A stretch of 64,000 bases of DNA from Sciscionella marina DSM 45152. GTDB lineage: Bacteria > Actinomycetota > Actinomycetes > Mycobacteriales > Pseudonocardiaceae. This document shows, one piece after another, positions 43,791 through 52,653 of the stretch. The number at the start of each line of letters is the position of its first letter. Within the stretch, counting starts at the first letter, position 1. The notes beneath the pieces were generated by a model, which worked only from the letters and a program-made list of their open reading frames with translations, was not told the DNA's origin and ran no database searches. Both the position numbers and the translations under genes were made by a program. The stretch lies in the NCBI RefSeq assembly GCF_000379465.1, contig NZ_KB905414.1, forward strand, positions 1 through 64,000. Direction: 5' to 3'.

Positions 43791-44255
43791 TCAGCCCTCC
43801 GCGAGGTCCGGCGGGAAACCTCCGGTGGCGATCGGGCCCCAGCGGTCGATGCTGACCCGGATCAGGGATTTGTTCTGCCGGGCCATCGCCGCGCGGTATT
43901 CCGCCCAGTCGGGGTGTTCACCGGAGATGCAGCGGAAGTACTCGACCAGCCCGTCCAGTGCCTCGGGCATGTCGAGTACCTCCGCGTTCCCGTCCACCTG
44001 GACGTACGGGCCGTCCCATTCCGCGGAGAGCACGCACAGCGAAACGTGCGGGTTCCGCCGGATGTTGTGCGCCTTCGCCCGCTGCGGGTAGGTCGAGATG
44101 ACGATCCGGCCCTGCGGGTCGACCCCGCAGGTGACCGGGGACAACTGCGGGGTGCCGTCCCCGCGGGTGGCGACGAGCACGGCGCGGTGCCGCGGGGTGA
44201 TGAACTCCAGCAATTCCGGTCGTTCGACGGTCTCGCTGGTGGCGATCCGGGGCAT
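43791..44255 (-). CDS. PPOX class (split beta-barrel) F420-type oxidoreductase
   Basis: A 154-residue split-barrel flavin/F420 protein. Family segments are RHRAVLVATRGDGTPQLSPV, YPQRAKAHNIRRNPHVSLCV and WDGPYVQVDGNAEVLD. Actinobacterial members reduce enoates, biliverdin or quinones with F420H2. ATG 44255 (MPRIATSE) is the homologous start. The gene is convergent with the sugar locus and only 3 bases from it, so read-through between the two is likely unless termination occurs inside coding sequence. Confidence 0.88.
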   Translation of the reverse strand: MPRIATSETVERPELLEFITPRHRAVLVATRGDGTPQLSPVTCGVDPQGRIVISTYPQRAKAHNIRRNPHVSLCVLSAEWDGPYVQVDGNAEVLDMPEALDGLVEYFRCISGEHPDWAEYRAAMARQNKSLIRVSIDRWGPIATGGFPPDLAEG

Positions 44256-44863
44256 GAGTCCTCGATTCGTACGGTGTCTGGAAACCCGCCGGAACCTACC
44301 GGGGACCCCCGATCGTAGCGTCGTTGTCGAACGCTTCGAGCCGTTCCGCGATGGAGCCGTCCTCGGCATCGGTGAGACTGCGGGCCCGCACGGGGCTCGC
44401 TGACCGGGATGTCGGGCAGCCAGCCGGGCAGCGCCGGAACCCCCGATGAGCTGCCCTACACGGTCCGCGGACACCGGAAGCCCGGTACTCGCGCCCGGTG
44501 TCGCCACGGGGTTCTCCTCGATGCGGCTCGGCCGGGTGGCGCCGGGAATGATCGCGGTCGGGAGCACCCGGGACCCGGCCTGGCAGGACGCCGTCATCGC
44601 CTCCTGCACCACGACCGCGCTCGTGCAGAAAAGCATGGCGAGCGCCACCACCGAGGACATCGAGGTGCGCGGCCTGACCGGCGAGTTTCCGCGGGCCCGG
44701 CTACCGTCGCGGTTCCAGATCGATCGCGGCGACCACGCGACTCCTCTCCACCATCCGGCACCACCCGTGGCACGCCGATTCTCCCATCATGCCCGAATTC
44801 CCGAGTATGAAACGGGATCGGGCGGCAATGCGGCCAGCTCCACGGACGCCGTCAGCACACGAT
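44256..44863. other. Gene-poor stretch with relic
   Basis: About 600 bases between PPOX and the response regulator. Apart from the aldo/keto reductase-like relic listed separately, no gene or RNA is recognised. Confidence 0.45.
44400..44570 (-). pseudogene. Possible relic of an aldo/keto reductase C-terminus
   Basis: The minus strand reads LPTAIIPGATRPSRIEENPV. Aldo/keto reductases carry just such a segment near their C-terminus, typically V(T/A)xVIPGATRPxRIxEN, followed by a short helix; a plausible continuation (PVSADRVGQLIG) is visible in the same frame and another (GVPALPGW) in a neighbouring one. No barrel strands are found upstream. The evidence is one short motif, so this is tentative. 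Confidence 0.35.
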
Positions 44864-45520
44864 TCAGGCGAGGTCGCTGTCGTGCACCAGAAGCGCGATC
44901 TGGGTGCGGTTGCCGACTTCGAGTTTTGTCAGGATCTGGGTGATGTGCGCCTTGACGGTGGCCACGCTCATGTAGAGGGTGGCGGCGATCTCGGCGTTGC
45001 TGACGCCCTCGGCGATGGCGAAGGCGACTTCCCGTTCCCGGGCGGAGAGTGCGCGCAGCGCTTCCCGTGCCCGCTCCTGGGTTCCGGATTTGGCGACGAC
45101 GCGGTCCATCAGCTGGCGGGTGATCTTCGGGGAGAGCACGGCCTCGCCGGTGGCGACCTGGGTGATCGCTTCGACGATCTGGGTGGGCGAGGAATCCTTG
45201 ACCAGGAACCCACCCGCCCCGGCGCGCAGTGCGGCGAGCACGTTGTCGTCGGTGTCGAACGTGGTCAGGACGAGGATTTCGGGCGGCCTGTGGCTGGAGC
45301 GCAGCCGCTCGGTCGCCTCGACGCCGTTCATCCGCGGCATCCGCAGGTCCATCAGCACGACATCGGGAGCGTGCTCATGGACGGCCGTGATCGCCTCGTC
45401 CCCGTCCGCGGCCTCCCCCACCACGGTGATGCCGCCCGCCCCATCGAGCATCATCACCAGTCCCGCGCGCACCAGCGCGTCGTCGTCGACGATGAGTACC
45501 CTGATGGTCACCCGGTCCAT
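44864..45520 (-). CDS. Response regulator, NarL/LuxR family
   Basis: A 218-residue response regulator. The receiver domain has the acidic pair in VLIVDDDALVRAG, the phosphorylated Asp in DVVLMDLRMPRMNG near 57, and the Lys in GGFLVKDSS near 108. The C-terminal LuxR-type helix-turn-helix reads LSAREREVAFAIAEGVSNAE, then YMSVATVKAHITQILTKLEV near 150-205. Its start overlaps the histidine kinase stop by 13 bases, so kinase and regulator are coupled. Regulated genes probably include the adjacent membrane proteins, which is inference. Confidence 0.95.
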   Translation of the reverse strand: MDRVTIRVLIVDDDALVRAGLVMMLDGAGGITVVGEAADGDEAITAVHEHAPDVVLMDLRMPRMNGVEATERLRSSHRPPEILVLTTFDTDDNVLAALRAGAGGFLVKDSSPTQIVEAITQVATGEAVLSPKITRQLMDRVVAKSGTQERAREALRALSAREREVAFAIAEGVSNAEIAATLYMSVATVKAHITQILTKLEVGNRTQIALLVHDSDLA

Positions 45521-46668
45521 GGTAGCCAGGACCGCAGGCGGAATTCGCCGTCGCCCGTGTAGTGATCGAGGCTGCCGCCGGCGAGCCGGGCCCGCTCGGT
45601 CAGTCCGATCAGCCCGGTGCCGCTGCCCGGGACGAGCGGGGCGGCCGGGGCCGGGAGCGGGTTGCTGACCTCGATGGTCAGACCGAGCTGCGGCGCTCCA
45701 CTCAGCGTGACGTGCACCGGCTGGTCGGCGGCGTGTTTGCGGGCATTGGTCAGCGCCTCCCGCACGATCCGGTACGTGGTCCGGCCCGCGGTCGCGGGAG
45801 CCGCCTCGAGCTCGGTGACCGAGTCCCGCAGGTGCACGACCATCCCGGCCTGGCGCGATTCCTCGATCAGTGCGGGCACGTCGGCCAGCCCGGGTTGCGG
45901 GCCGCTGATGCTCCCGGAGTTCTCGTCCTCGCGCAGCACGGCGATGACGTCCCGGAGTTCGCCGAGGGCGTCGTGCACGCCGGTGCGGATGACCGCGGCG
46001 GCCTTGGAGAGCCGTTCGGGCGCGGAGTCCGGGCGGTATTCGAGGGCACCCGCATAGGTCGCCACGAGGGAGAGCCGGTGGGCGAGCACATCGTGCATCT
46101 CCCCGGCGATCCGCCTGCGCTCGGCGGTGCGCGCCTCGGCGACGCGGCGGCCCTGCTCGTCTTCGGCGCGCTGGGCCCGCTCACGCAGCGAACTGATCAG
46201 CGCGTGCCGTGCCTGGGTGAGCGCGCCACCGGCCACGAGCGCGGCCTCGCCGAGCACCACGAGCAGGATCCACCAGCCGATCGGCAGCCCGTCGATCGGC
46301 TGCCACAGGCCACGCAGGACGTGCGCGGCGACCCCGATGATCCCGACCACGACGGCGGCCGGGAACCGGCGCTGCCGGGCCACGTACACGGTGCCCAGGG
46401 TCGCCGCGGGCGTCGCCGCCCAGGACACGGCGGCGAGCACGGCCATCCCGACCGCACCGAGCACCGGCTTGCGCAGCAGCACGGGCACGAGCGCGCAGCA
46501 CACCACCCCGACCGCGACGTCGATGGCCAGCAGCGGCATCGCGGCGCCCGCCTCGTACCGCCCCCATACGGTCGCGGACATCAGTACCGCCATCGCGGCG
46601 ATGATCCGCACGATCATGGCCATATCCGCTGGTCTCGGTTCAGCCGGGGAAAGGGCGAGGGACGTCAT
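45508..46668 (-). CDS. Sensor histidine kinase, NarL-type two-component system
   Basis: A 386-residue membrane kinase. Four or five helices fill residues 15-150 with little external sequence, suggesting a membrane-embedded sensor. The HisKA_3 box is RRIAGEMHDVLAHRLSLVAT near 190 with the phospho-His in MHD, and the ATPase domain has REALTNARKHAAD and GTGLIGLTERARLAGGSL. ATG 46668 (MTSLALSP) is chosen; the open frame runs to 47340 over the divergent gene. It pairs with the response regulator and is divergent from two membrane-protein genes, 129 bases away. Confidence 0.92.
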   Translation of the reverse strand: MTSLALSPAEPRPADMAMIVRIIAAMAVLMSATVWGRYEAGAAMPLLAIDVAVGVVCCALVPVLLRKPVLGAVGMAVLAAVSWAATPAATLGTVYVARQRRFPAAVVVGIIGVAAHVLRGLWQPIDGLPIGWWILLVVLGEAALVAGGALTQARHALISSLRERAQRAEDEQGRRVAEARTAERRRIAGEMHDVLAHRLSLVATYAGALEYRPDSAPERLSKAAAVIRTGVHDALGELRDVIAVLREDENSGSISGPQPGLADVPALIEESRQAGMVVHLRDSVTELEAAPATAGRTTYRIVREALTNARKHAADQPVHVTLSGAPQLGLTIEVSNPLPAPAAPLVPGSGTGLIGLTERARLAGGSLDHYTGDGEFRLRSWLPWTG

Positions 46669-46797
46669 GCATGGCTCCAGAATAGTCGCCGATCCAGACC
46701 GGGTGGCATAGACGAAAGTCGACGTCGTTCTCGACCCGGGTCGAGAACATCGCCGACCGCCGACCGAGGCGAAAATCCCAGCGCGGCGCCTAACTTG

Positions 46798-47265
46798 ATG
46801 GTCATGACAAGGACGAAGACCCGCTCCCCGGCCAAAGTCCCGCCGCCGCCCGCCTGGAAGCTGCTGATGGTGCCCGTGGGCCTGACCATGCTGATCGTGG
46901 TCATCGTCTTCGTGACCACGCTCGTCCAGGCCGATGCCCTGGTGGCCAGCGCACAGACGGCCGATCCCTCGGCACCGCACGGCGGCATCCTCGCCCAGGT
47001 GTGGGGCCGGGTCGCGTTCGGTGCCCTGCTCGCGGCGAGCTGGCCGCTGGCGCTGCGTCGGCTCGGCCGCGGCAGCCTCACGGTGTACGCCAGGTGCCGC
47101 CGGGTCGCCCTCATCGCCGCCGTGCTGCTGCTGGCGGTGACCCTGTTCGACAGCGGTCCGCGCTGGCTGCAGATCGCCCACGGCCTGCTCGCCCTGTCCG
47201 AGATCGGTATCTTCGCGGCCGCCATGCACCCCCGGATGCGGGCCTGGTACGCCGAGAACCGCTGA
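46798..47265 (+). CDS. Small membrane protein, unknown
   Basis: A 155-residue protein with four hydrophobic segments: LLMVPVGLTMLIVVIVFVTT, VAFGALLAASWPLAL, VALIAAVLLLAVTLFD and LALSEIGIFAAAMHP. No family is recognised. ATG 46798 or 46804 are both possible. It is divergent from the histidine kinase and 47 bases upstream of another membrane protein, so it may be a target of this two-component system. Confidence 0.7.
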   Translation: MVMTRTKTRSPAKVPPPPAWKLLMVPVGLTMLIVVIVFVTTLVQADALVASAQTADPSAPHGGILAQVWGRVAFGALLAASWPLALRRLGRGSLTVYARCRRVALIAAVLLLAVTLFDSGPRWLQIAHGLLALSEIGIFAAAMHPRMRAWYAENR

Positions 47266-47312
47266 ACGAGGCAGCACAGTCCGATCGACCAGCTCGCCAC
47301 CGGGAGCACCGC

Positions 47313-48029
47313 ATGACCACCACACGGACCACCGCAGCACCCCCGCAGCAGTCGGGGCGGCGCACGCTGATCGATCTGGTCACCGACCTCATCCTGCCGG
47401 TCGTCCTCTACTACGTACTGCGCGGAGCCGGGATGGGGATCTACGCGAGCCTGCTGATCTCAGCCGCCGTCCCGGCGGCGATCGCCATCCTGCGGCTGAT
47501 CCGCACCCGCCACATCGACGGCCTGGCCGTGTACGTGGTCACGGTGATGGTGCTCAGCGCGGTCGTGTCACTGATCGCCGGGAGCCCGCGTTTCATGCTC
47601 GCCCGTGAGGGCTGGCTGACCGGGTTCACCGGCCTGTGGTTCCTCATCTCGGTCGGCTTCGGGCGCAGGCCGCTGGCCTTCCTGTACAGCCGCCCGTTCC
47701 TGGAAGGGCGACTGACCCGCCGTGGTGTCCCCGGCGACTGGGACCAGCTGTGGATACAGCTGCCGGGCTTCCGCCGGATCTGGCGGGTCGCCACCCTGCT
47801 GTGGGGCATCGGGCTGCTGGGCGACGCGGTGCTGCGTGTCCTCATGGCCTACACCCTCCCCGTCGACACGGTCCCGGCGCTCAGCACTCCCCTGTACACG
47901 GTGACCTCGGTCGCGCTGCTGTTCGCCACCAATATCTACTACCGGTTCGCCGGACTGTTCGACGGCCGCTCGGCACTGTACGCGTCCTTCCGCGATCCGG
48001 GCGAGCAGTCGGCAGCGGATCACGGGTAG
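47313..48029 (+). CDS. Membrane protein, VC0807-like
   Basis: A 238-residue protein with six predicted helices, from TDLILPVVLYYVLRGAGMGI to TVTSVALLFATNIYYRFAGL. The pattern of paired helices around a polar centre (RPLAFLYSRPFLEGRLTRRG) recalls VC0807-type membrane proteins, but the assignment is tentative. ATG 47313 has GGGAGC upstream. It follows the 46798 gene on the same strand. No function is known for the family. Confidence 0.65.
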   Translation: MTTTRTTAAPPQQSGRRTLIDLVTDLILPVVLYYVLRGAGMGIYASLLISAAVPAAIAILRLIRTRHIDGLAVYVVTVMVLSAVVSLIAGSPRFMLAREGWLTGFTGLWFLISVGFGRRPLAFLYSRPFLEGRLTRRGVPGDWDQLWIQLPGFRRIWRVATLLWGIGLLGDAVLRVLMAYTLPVDTVPALSTPLYTVTSVALLFATNIYYRFAGLFDGRSALYASFRDPGEQSAADHG

Positions 48030-48181
48030 GCGCTGAGATGCCGGTAACCGGGCCACAACTGCACCCAGGGCCGTTGGCGGCCCCGGCAGGATGGAAGGTG
48101 CGGTAGCCGCCGGAACTGCCCCGCTCCTGGTCCTGTTGGCCTTCGCCCATGAGGTTCTCCGCCCGATCCACTGAGCCGGCC

Positions 48182-48769
48182 TCAGCTCAGCTCGGCGCAG
48201 ATCGCACGCGCCGCCCAGTTCCGGTACCGGGCCGGGGACCAGCCGCAGTGTGTGACGAAGTGTTCGAACGCGGTGTGGGACACCAGCAGCGCCAGCGCAT
48301 CCGCCGTCTGCCTGCGGGCGCGGGCGCCGAGCAGTGGGCGCAGGCGGTCGCTGATCTGGCTGCGCTGAACGGTGCGGAGTTCGGTCACCAGGGCACGCAC
48401 CTGCGGATCGGTGTCGGCGGCGGCAATGAGGGCGCGATACACCCCCGCGGAGTCGGCGAACCGCCGCACGATCGGGCGCAGTGCCCGTTCGACGCGCGCG
48501 GGTTCGAGTCTCCCGCCCTCACCGAGGTCGGTCTCCGGAACGGGCGCGAACCGGGATTCGAAGGCGGCGCGCAACAGGGCGGGTTTGGGTCCGTGCCCGT
48601 GCACGGTCTCCACACTGGTTCCGGCCCGTTCGGCGATGGCGCGCATCGTGGTCGGCGCGTAGCCCTGCTCGGTGAACAGTTCGGCCGCGGCGTCCACCAC
48701 GGCCTGCCGGGTGCGTGCGGCCGCCGCCGCACGCACCCGGGAACGGTACTGGCGGTTCTGCTTCGCCAC
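48182..48769 (-). CDS. TetR family transcriptional regulator
   Basis: A 195-residue TetR repressor. The helix-turn-helix is in TTMRAIAERAGTSVETVHGH near 40-59, preceded by AVVDAAAELFTEQGYAPTT. The C-terminal ligand domain is typical in length. GTG 48769 has AAGGAGGG upstream. It faces the glycosyltransferase relic with a 15-base palindrome between, so it probably repressed that gene and itself. Confidence 0.92.
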   Translation of the reverse strand: MAKQNRQYRSRVRAAAAARTRQAVVDAAAELFTEQGYAPTTMRAIAERAGTSVETVHGHGPKPALLRAAFESRFAPVPETDLGEGGRLEPARVERALRPIVRRFADSAGVYRALIAAADTDPQVRALVTELRTVQRSQISDRLRPLLGARARRQTADALALLVSHTAFEHFVTHCGWSPARYRNWAARAICAELS

Positions 48770-48785
48770 GGGCCCTCCTTTTCGT

Positions 48786-48800
48786 TACACTCAGACTGTA
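48786..48800. promoter_or_regulatory. Candidate TetR operator
   Basis: TACACTCAGACTGTA, a 15-base interrupted palindrome with 12 of 14 paired positions matched, centred between the tetR start and the divergent glycosyltransferase start. The length and site fit a TetR dimer. Confidence 0.6.
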
Positions 48801-48824
48801 TCGAATATGAGCGGAACGGGGACG

Positions 48825-50137
48825 ATGGCTGCCATACTGATCTGCGCGGGGCCCTTTCGTGGGCATGTCATGCCGCTGCTGCCGCTGGCCGGCCGTCTGG
48901 TCGAGCTCGGGCACCGGGTTCGCTTCCTGACCGGGAGCCGATACCGGGATGCGGTGACCGATTCCGGAGCACAGTGGGAACCGTTGCCGGAGCAGATCGA
49001 CTTCGACGAGAACGATATCGACGGAACCTTCCCGCAGCGGCGGGAACTCGGCGAGCTCGCGCAGGGCAAGTTCGATCTCGAGCACGTGTTCCTGCGCCCG
49101 ATCCCCGCGCAGGCGGCGCGAATCGAGGAGCTGCTCGACGCGGAACCGGTGGACACGGTCGTGGTCGAGACGATGTTCTTCGGGGCGATCCCCTTGGCGC
49201 TGCAGCCCTCGGTACCGCGGCGGAACCGGCCGCGGATCGTGGCCTGGGGCAGCAATCCGCTCAACCTTCCCGATACGGATCTCGCCCCCACCGGGCTGGG
49301 CCTGCCCCCGGCAAACGGGGCACTCGGACGGCTGCGCAACCGGGGGCTGGGGCTCGCCGTGCGCGCGGGTATTTTCCGTTCCCTGCAAGGAATTGCCCGG
49401 GGGTGGTGCGCGGGGCGGGTGCCGAGCTGCCGCTGTTCTTCCTCGACTGGCTGACCCTGACCGACGATATCGTGCAGCTCACCGTACCCGGTTTCGAGTA
49501 CCCGCGCCCGCATACCCGCCCGCGCGTGCACTATGTCGGTCCGCTCGCGGTCAGTGACACCGGGACGCATCCACTCCCGGACTGGTGGGCCGAGCTGGAT
49601 TCCCGGCTGCCCACCGTGCTGGTGACCCAGGGGTCCGCGGAACCCGATCTGGATCGGATGGTCCGGCCCACCCTCACCGCGCTCGGCACCGAGGCGGTGA
49701 ACGTGCTGGTCTCGCTCGGTGGCAGGGAAAGCGAAAGCGGGCTCGCCCTGCCCGCGAACGCCCGCCTCGCCGATGCCCTGCCCTACGACGAGGTCTTCCC
49801 CGCCCTCTCGGCCTTCGTGACGAACGGAGGCTACGGCGGGGTCGGATTCGCGATCCGGCACGGTGTTCCCGTTGTCGCGGTCGGGCGTTCCCAGGACAAG
49901 GCCGAGGTCGCCGCGCGGATACGCTGGAGCGGAATCGGTATCGGGATACCCAGGCGCACCATTTCGGCCCGCGCGATCGGGCACGCGGTCGGGGAAGTCC
50001 TGTGGCAGCCGCGTTACCGGGCTCGGGCGCGGGAATTCCGCGAACAGGCCGCACAGTGTTCCGGACTCGATGCGGCCGCCCGCGTCGTCGTGGGGTCCGG
50101 CACGGATCGAGGCCCGGGAGAAGGAAGCGGTACATGA
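48825..50137 (+). pseudogene. Glycosyltransferase (GT1, MGT-like) broken by one frameshift
   Basis: Two frames together encode one complete GT1 enzyme. Frame one, from ATG 48825, reads MAAILICAGPFRGHVMPLLP through LRNRGLGLAVRAGIFRSLQG. At about 49395-49405, a GGGGG run, the family sequence jumps to another frame with GAGAELPLFFLDWLTLTDDI, VPGFEYPRPHTRPRVHYVGP, TQGSAEPDLDRMV and the donor-binding end VTNGGYGGVGFAIRHGVPVV. In frame one the product would stop at 49454 after about 210 residues, losing the nucleotide-sugar domain. It may be a true mutation, a sequencing error at the homopolymer, or slippage. It is divergent from tetR with an operator between. Homologues glycosylate macrolides and other small molecules. 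Confidence 0.85.
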
Positions 50138-50350
50138 GGACACCGGGACCGGGGTCATGCTGCCCCGGGACCTGGATTCCGAGCGGATACTCGAATACGG
50201 CCGCCGCGCCGAGGCACTGGGTTCGACGAACCGTGGGTGCTCGAGGATCTCGGTTTCCGCGGCGGGATCGCTCAGGCGGGCGCACCACTCGCCGCGACAT
50301 CCCGGATCCGGATCGGCGTCGGCGTACTTCCCGCCGCGGCGCGGCGAGGC
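50138..50350 (+). pseudogene. Relic of an LLM-class flavin/F420-dependent oxidoreductase N-terminus
   Basis: Immediately after the glycosyltransferase end the plus strand reads TGVMLPRDLDSERILEYGRR and AEALG in one frame, then GFDEPWVLEDLGFRGGIAQA, GAPLAATSRIRIGVGVLPAA and ARR in another, ending at a TGA near 50362. This is the first quarter of a luciferase-like monooxygenase (beta strands one to three). The rest of the barrel is missing, and at about 50345 the sequence passes into a fragment of an unrelated gene on the other strand. A frameshift and a deletion make it dead. Confidence 0.72.
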
Positions 50351-50515
50351 AGGCATGGGTGAGGATGCCGAGCCCGGTCCCGAGGACGACGGTGCGCACC
50401 CGCGTGTGTTCCCGGCAAGGGCCTGGGTGGTCACCAGGGTGAAGCTCGCGCCGGGAGTGACCACGATCGGGATCATCGCGATCGCGAAGGCGGCGGCGCA
50501 GCGGCGAGCGGCACC
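50345..50515 (-). pseudogene. Relic of a LysE-family exporter N-terminus
   Basis: The minus strand reads AAAFAIAMIPIVVTPGASFT and LVTTQALAGNTR in one frame, then VRTVVLGTGLGILTHACLAA in another. This is the first helix and loop of LysE/RhtB exporters, which typically have a TPGASFxLxT motif and a GxxxGxxxHAxLAA segment. Only about 55 residues remain. It meets the LLM relic head to tail and stops at the phosphoesterase gene. The frameshift within a tract that is still recognisable suggests recent decay. Confidence 0.65.
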
Positions 50516-51223
50516 TCAGAAGCCCGGATGGAAGGTCGTCGTCACATCGCCGTCCTCGGTGATGTGGTGCAGCGCCATTCCCGGCGGGCAGTCGCCGCGC
50601 ATCTCCGGCGGATCCGGAGCCAGGGTGAGCGCGGAGACGATTCCGGGCGCCCCGCGCACCGGAACCCCGGAAAGCGAGGCGGCGAGCGGAGTGTGCACGT
50701 GTCCGCTCAGGATCGCGCGCACTCCCGGGATCCGCTGCACCAGCGCGGTGAGCGCCTCGGGATTGCGGAGCATGATCGCGTCGACGTAGGCGTGCCCGAT
50801 CGGGACCGGCGGCTGATGCAGCGCGAGCACCACGTGTCCTGCCCCGGCTGCCGCGGCTTCGGCCGAGCGGACCGTTTCCTCGTCCAGCAAACCGTGATCC
50901 GCGCCGGGCACCGTGACATCCAGGCCGATCACCCGCACCGGGCCGACATCCAGGGCCGGGCACCGCTGCTGACCGAGCACCTCCCGCAAGGTGTCCGGGT
51001 GATCGTGGTTGCCGGGAATCGCGATCCACGGCTGCCCGCCCGCCATCGCCTCACCGAACGCGCGGTATTCCCCGGCGCGGCCGTTGTCGGCGACGTCCCC
51101 GGTCACGATGATCGCGTCCGGTCGCCTGCTCGACGGAATCTCGAGCACCCGCCGGAGCCGGGCGACGGTGCCGGGGTCCTCGCTGATGTGCGGATCGCTC
51201 AGCTGAAGCAGTGTGGTGCTCAC
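50516..51223 (-). CDS. Metallophosphoesterase (3',5'-cyclic-AMP phosphodiesterase-like)
   Basis: A 235-residue calcineurin-like phosphoesterase. All metal-site motifs are present: LLQLSDPHIS at the start, VTGDVADNGRAGEY, AIPGNHDHPD and ILSGHVHTPLA. The size and the order match the CpdA-like subfamily that hydrolyses cyclic nucleotides or phosphodiesters in the cytoplasm. It begins immediately after the LysE relic on the same strand and is divergent from the PapA-like gene, with a 212-base gap. Confidence 0.9.
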   Translation of the reverse strand: MSTTLLQLSDPHISEDPGTVARLRRVLEIPSSRRPDAIIVTGDVADNGRAGEYRAFGEAMAGGQPWIAIPGNHDHPDTLREVLGQQRCPALDVGPVRVIGLDVTVPGADHGLLDEETVRSAEAAAAGAGHVVLALHQPPVPIGHAYVDAIMLRNPEALTALVQRIPGVRAILSGHVHTPLAASLSGVPVRGAPGIVSALTLAPDPPEMRGDCPPGMALHHITEDGDVTTTFHPGF

Positions 51224-51435
51224 CCGGCGAGCCTAGTGGATCGGTTCGCCACGGCCCGTTCCGGAATGCACTCCGCCCGGTGATGCCTCCGTGGTTTCCA
51301 TGGGATGGCACAAACCACCGTCGATACGCGCATTCCGCCTGGCGGTAAACGACCCAAAGCAGTCGTCGACCGATCCCCTCGCGCTTTCCCCGGTTTCTAC
51401 GCTCGATGCCGTGGATCTCCGAAAGGCGGACGGCA

Positions 51436-52650
51436 ATGGGTTTGCGACGGTATCTCGACCCGACCGAAGTCCAGCACCTCGGCGCGGCGCCGGCACATGT
51501 CGCCGAATACCGGGGCGCGGTGGATCACCGGTTTTTGCGGCAGGCATTCGAGCTGCTCTGTCTTCGTCATTCGGTTCTTCGCGGCCGGGTGGAAACCGGG
51601 AGGCACGGCTCGCTGCTGTACGTCGAACCCGGTCATCGACCCGAGGATATTCGGGCCAGGGGCGACTACGAGGTGCTGCTCCGGCACGCGTTCGGCCCGT
51701 GGAATCCGGCCCACGCCATGGCAAGGCTGATTCATGTCCGGGAAAACGGCGGCGGATTCGTGGCATTGCGCATCGATCATGCGATCGTGGACGGCTGCAG
51801 CCTGCGGGCGATTTTCGATGAGCTATGGGAGATCTACGCGACAACCCTCCGCGGAATCGGCACCTCGATCCGGCCCGGCGCCTCGCTGCCGCGCTCACCG
51901 GAGGACCTGCTCGCCGAACGATGGCGCAACCTTCCGGACCGGTCTCCCTTGGCACAACAGCAAGATTGGCATCGGGTCCCGCCACACCAGGGATACATCC
52001 GATTCGACGAGCGAGATACCGGCGCGCTGATCGCCGCGGCCCGCGACCACGGGACGACGGTGCACGCGCTGATCGCCGGGGCGGTGCTCGGCACCCAATG
52101 CGACCACGGCAGCCGAGTAGCGGCACCCGTACCGATGATCTGCCTGTCACCGGTGAATCTCCGTTCCCGGGTGACCCCGAAAGCCACGGCCACCGAGACG
52201 ACGGCCCTTGTCGAGATCCACAAGGCCGAGCTCGCGGTCCGGCCCGATCAGGATCCCTATGCCACGGGGCGCGAACTGAAGGAACAATTGGATTCCGCGA
52301 TCACGGGCCGGGAACTCCTTTCCGCCGCCGAGCTGCCGATGGCGCTCTCACCCTTTCCGGATTCCCAGCTCGATTCCCGGTTCGCCATCGCCCAGATCAG
52401 CAACAACGGCCACGTGCACGCTCGGCTCGAGCGGTTCACCGAGCCGAGATTCCTCGGCTTCTTCAGCGCCGTGGACCTGATCTTCGACGCGTTCCCCATC
52501 TACAGCGTGTTCACCTTCCGCGGCGAACTGAGTATCCGATACCTGTTCCCCTCGAACCGGTTCTCCACCGAGGATGTCGCGCAGCTCACCGAATCGCTAT
52601 CGGACTTGCTCCGCACCAGCTGCGGAGCGGCAACCCGGTCCCGGGGTTAG
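51436..52650 (+). CDS. Condensation-domain-like acyltransferase (PapA-type)
   Basis: A 404-residue protein of the CoA-dependent acyltransferase/condensation fold. The active-site motif HxxxDG appears as RIDHAIVDGCSLRAIFDELW near 118-137, and the C-terminal part has the fold's bridging segment (SAVDLIFDAFPIYSVFTFRG). The N-terminus MGLRRYLDPTEVQHLGAAPA matches PapA5-like proteins, which esterify polyketide or lipid alcohols. ATG 51436 is chosen over 51406. There is no polyketide or peptide synthetase in the window. The MFS gene starts 3 bases after its stop, so acylation and export may be linked. Confidence 0.82.
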   Translation: MGLRRYLDPTEVQHLGAAPAHVAEYRGAVDHRFLRQAFELLCLRHSVLRGRVETGRHGSLLYVEPGHRPEDIRARGDYEVLLRHAFGPWNPAHAMARLIHVRENGGGFVALRIDHAIVDGCSLRAIFDELWEIYATTLRGIGTSIRPGASLPRSPEDLLAERWRNLPDRSPLAQQQDWHRVPPHQGYIRFDERDTGALIAAARDHGTTVHALIAGAVLGTQCDHGSRVAAPVPMICLSPVNLRSRVTPKATATETTALVEIHKAELAVRPDQDPYATGRELKEQLDSAITGRELLSAAELPMALSPFPDSQLDSRFAIAQISNNGHVHARLERFTEPRFLGFFSAVDLIFDAFPIYSVFTFRGELSIRYLFPSNRFSTEDVAQLTESLSDLLRTSCGAATRSRG

Positions 52651-52653
52651 CTC

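Noticed and set aside
44446-44943. Plus-strand 165-codon frame
   Set aside because: It begins well but dissolves into low-complexity and covers the aldo/keto reductase-like relic on the other strand.
45562-47265. Plus-strand 567-codon frame
   Set aside because: Only its last 155 codons, from ATG 46798, are a plausible membrane protein; the rest is antisense to the histidine kinase.
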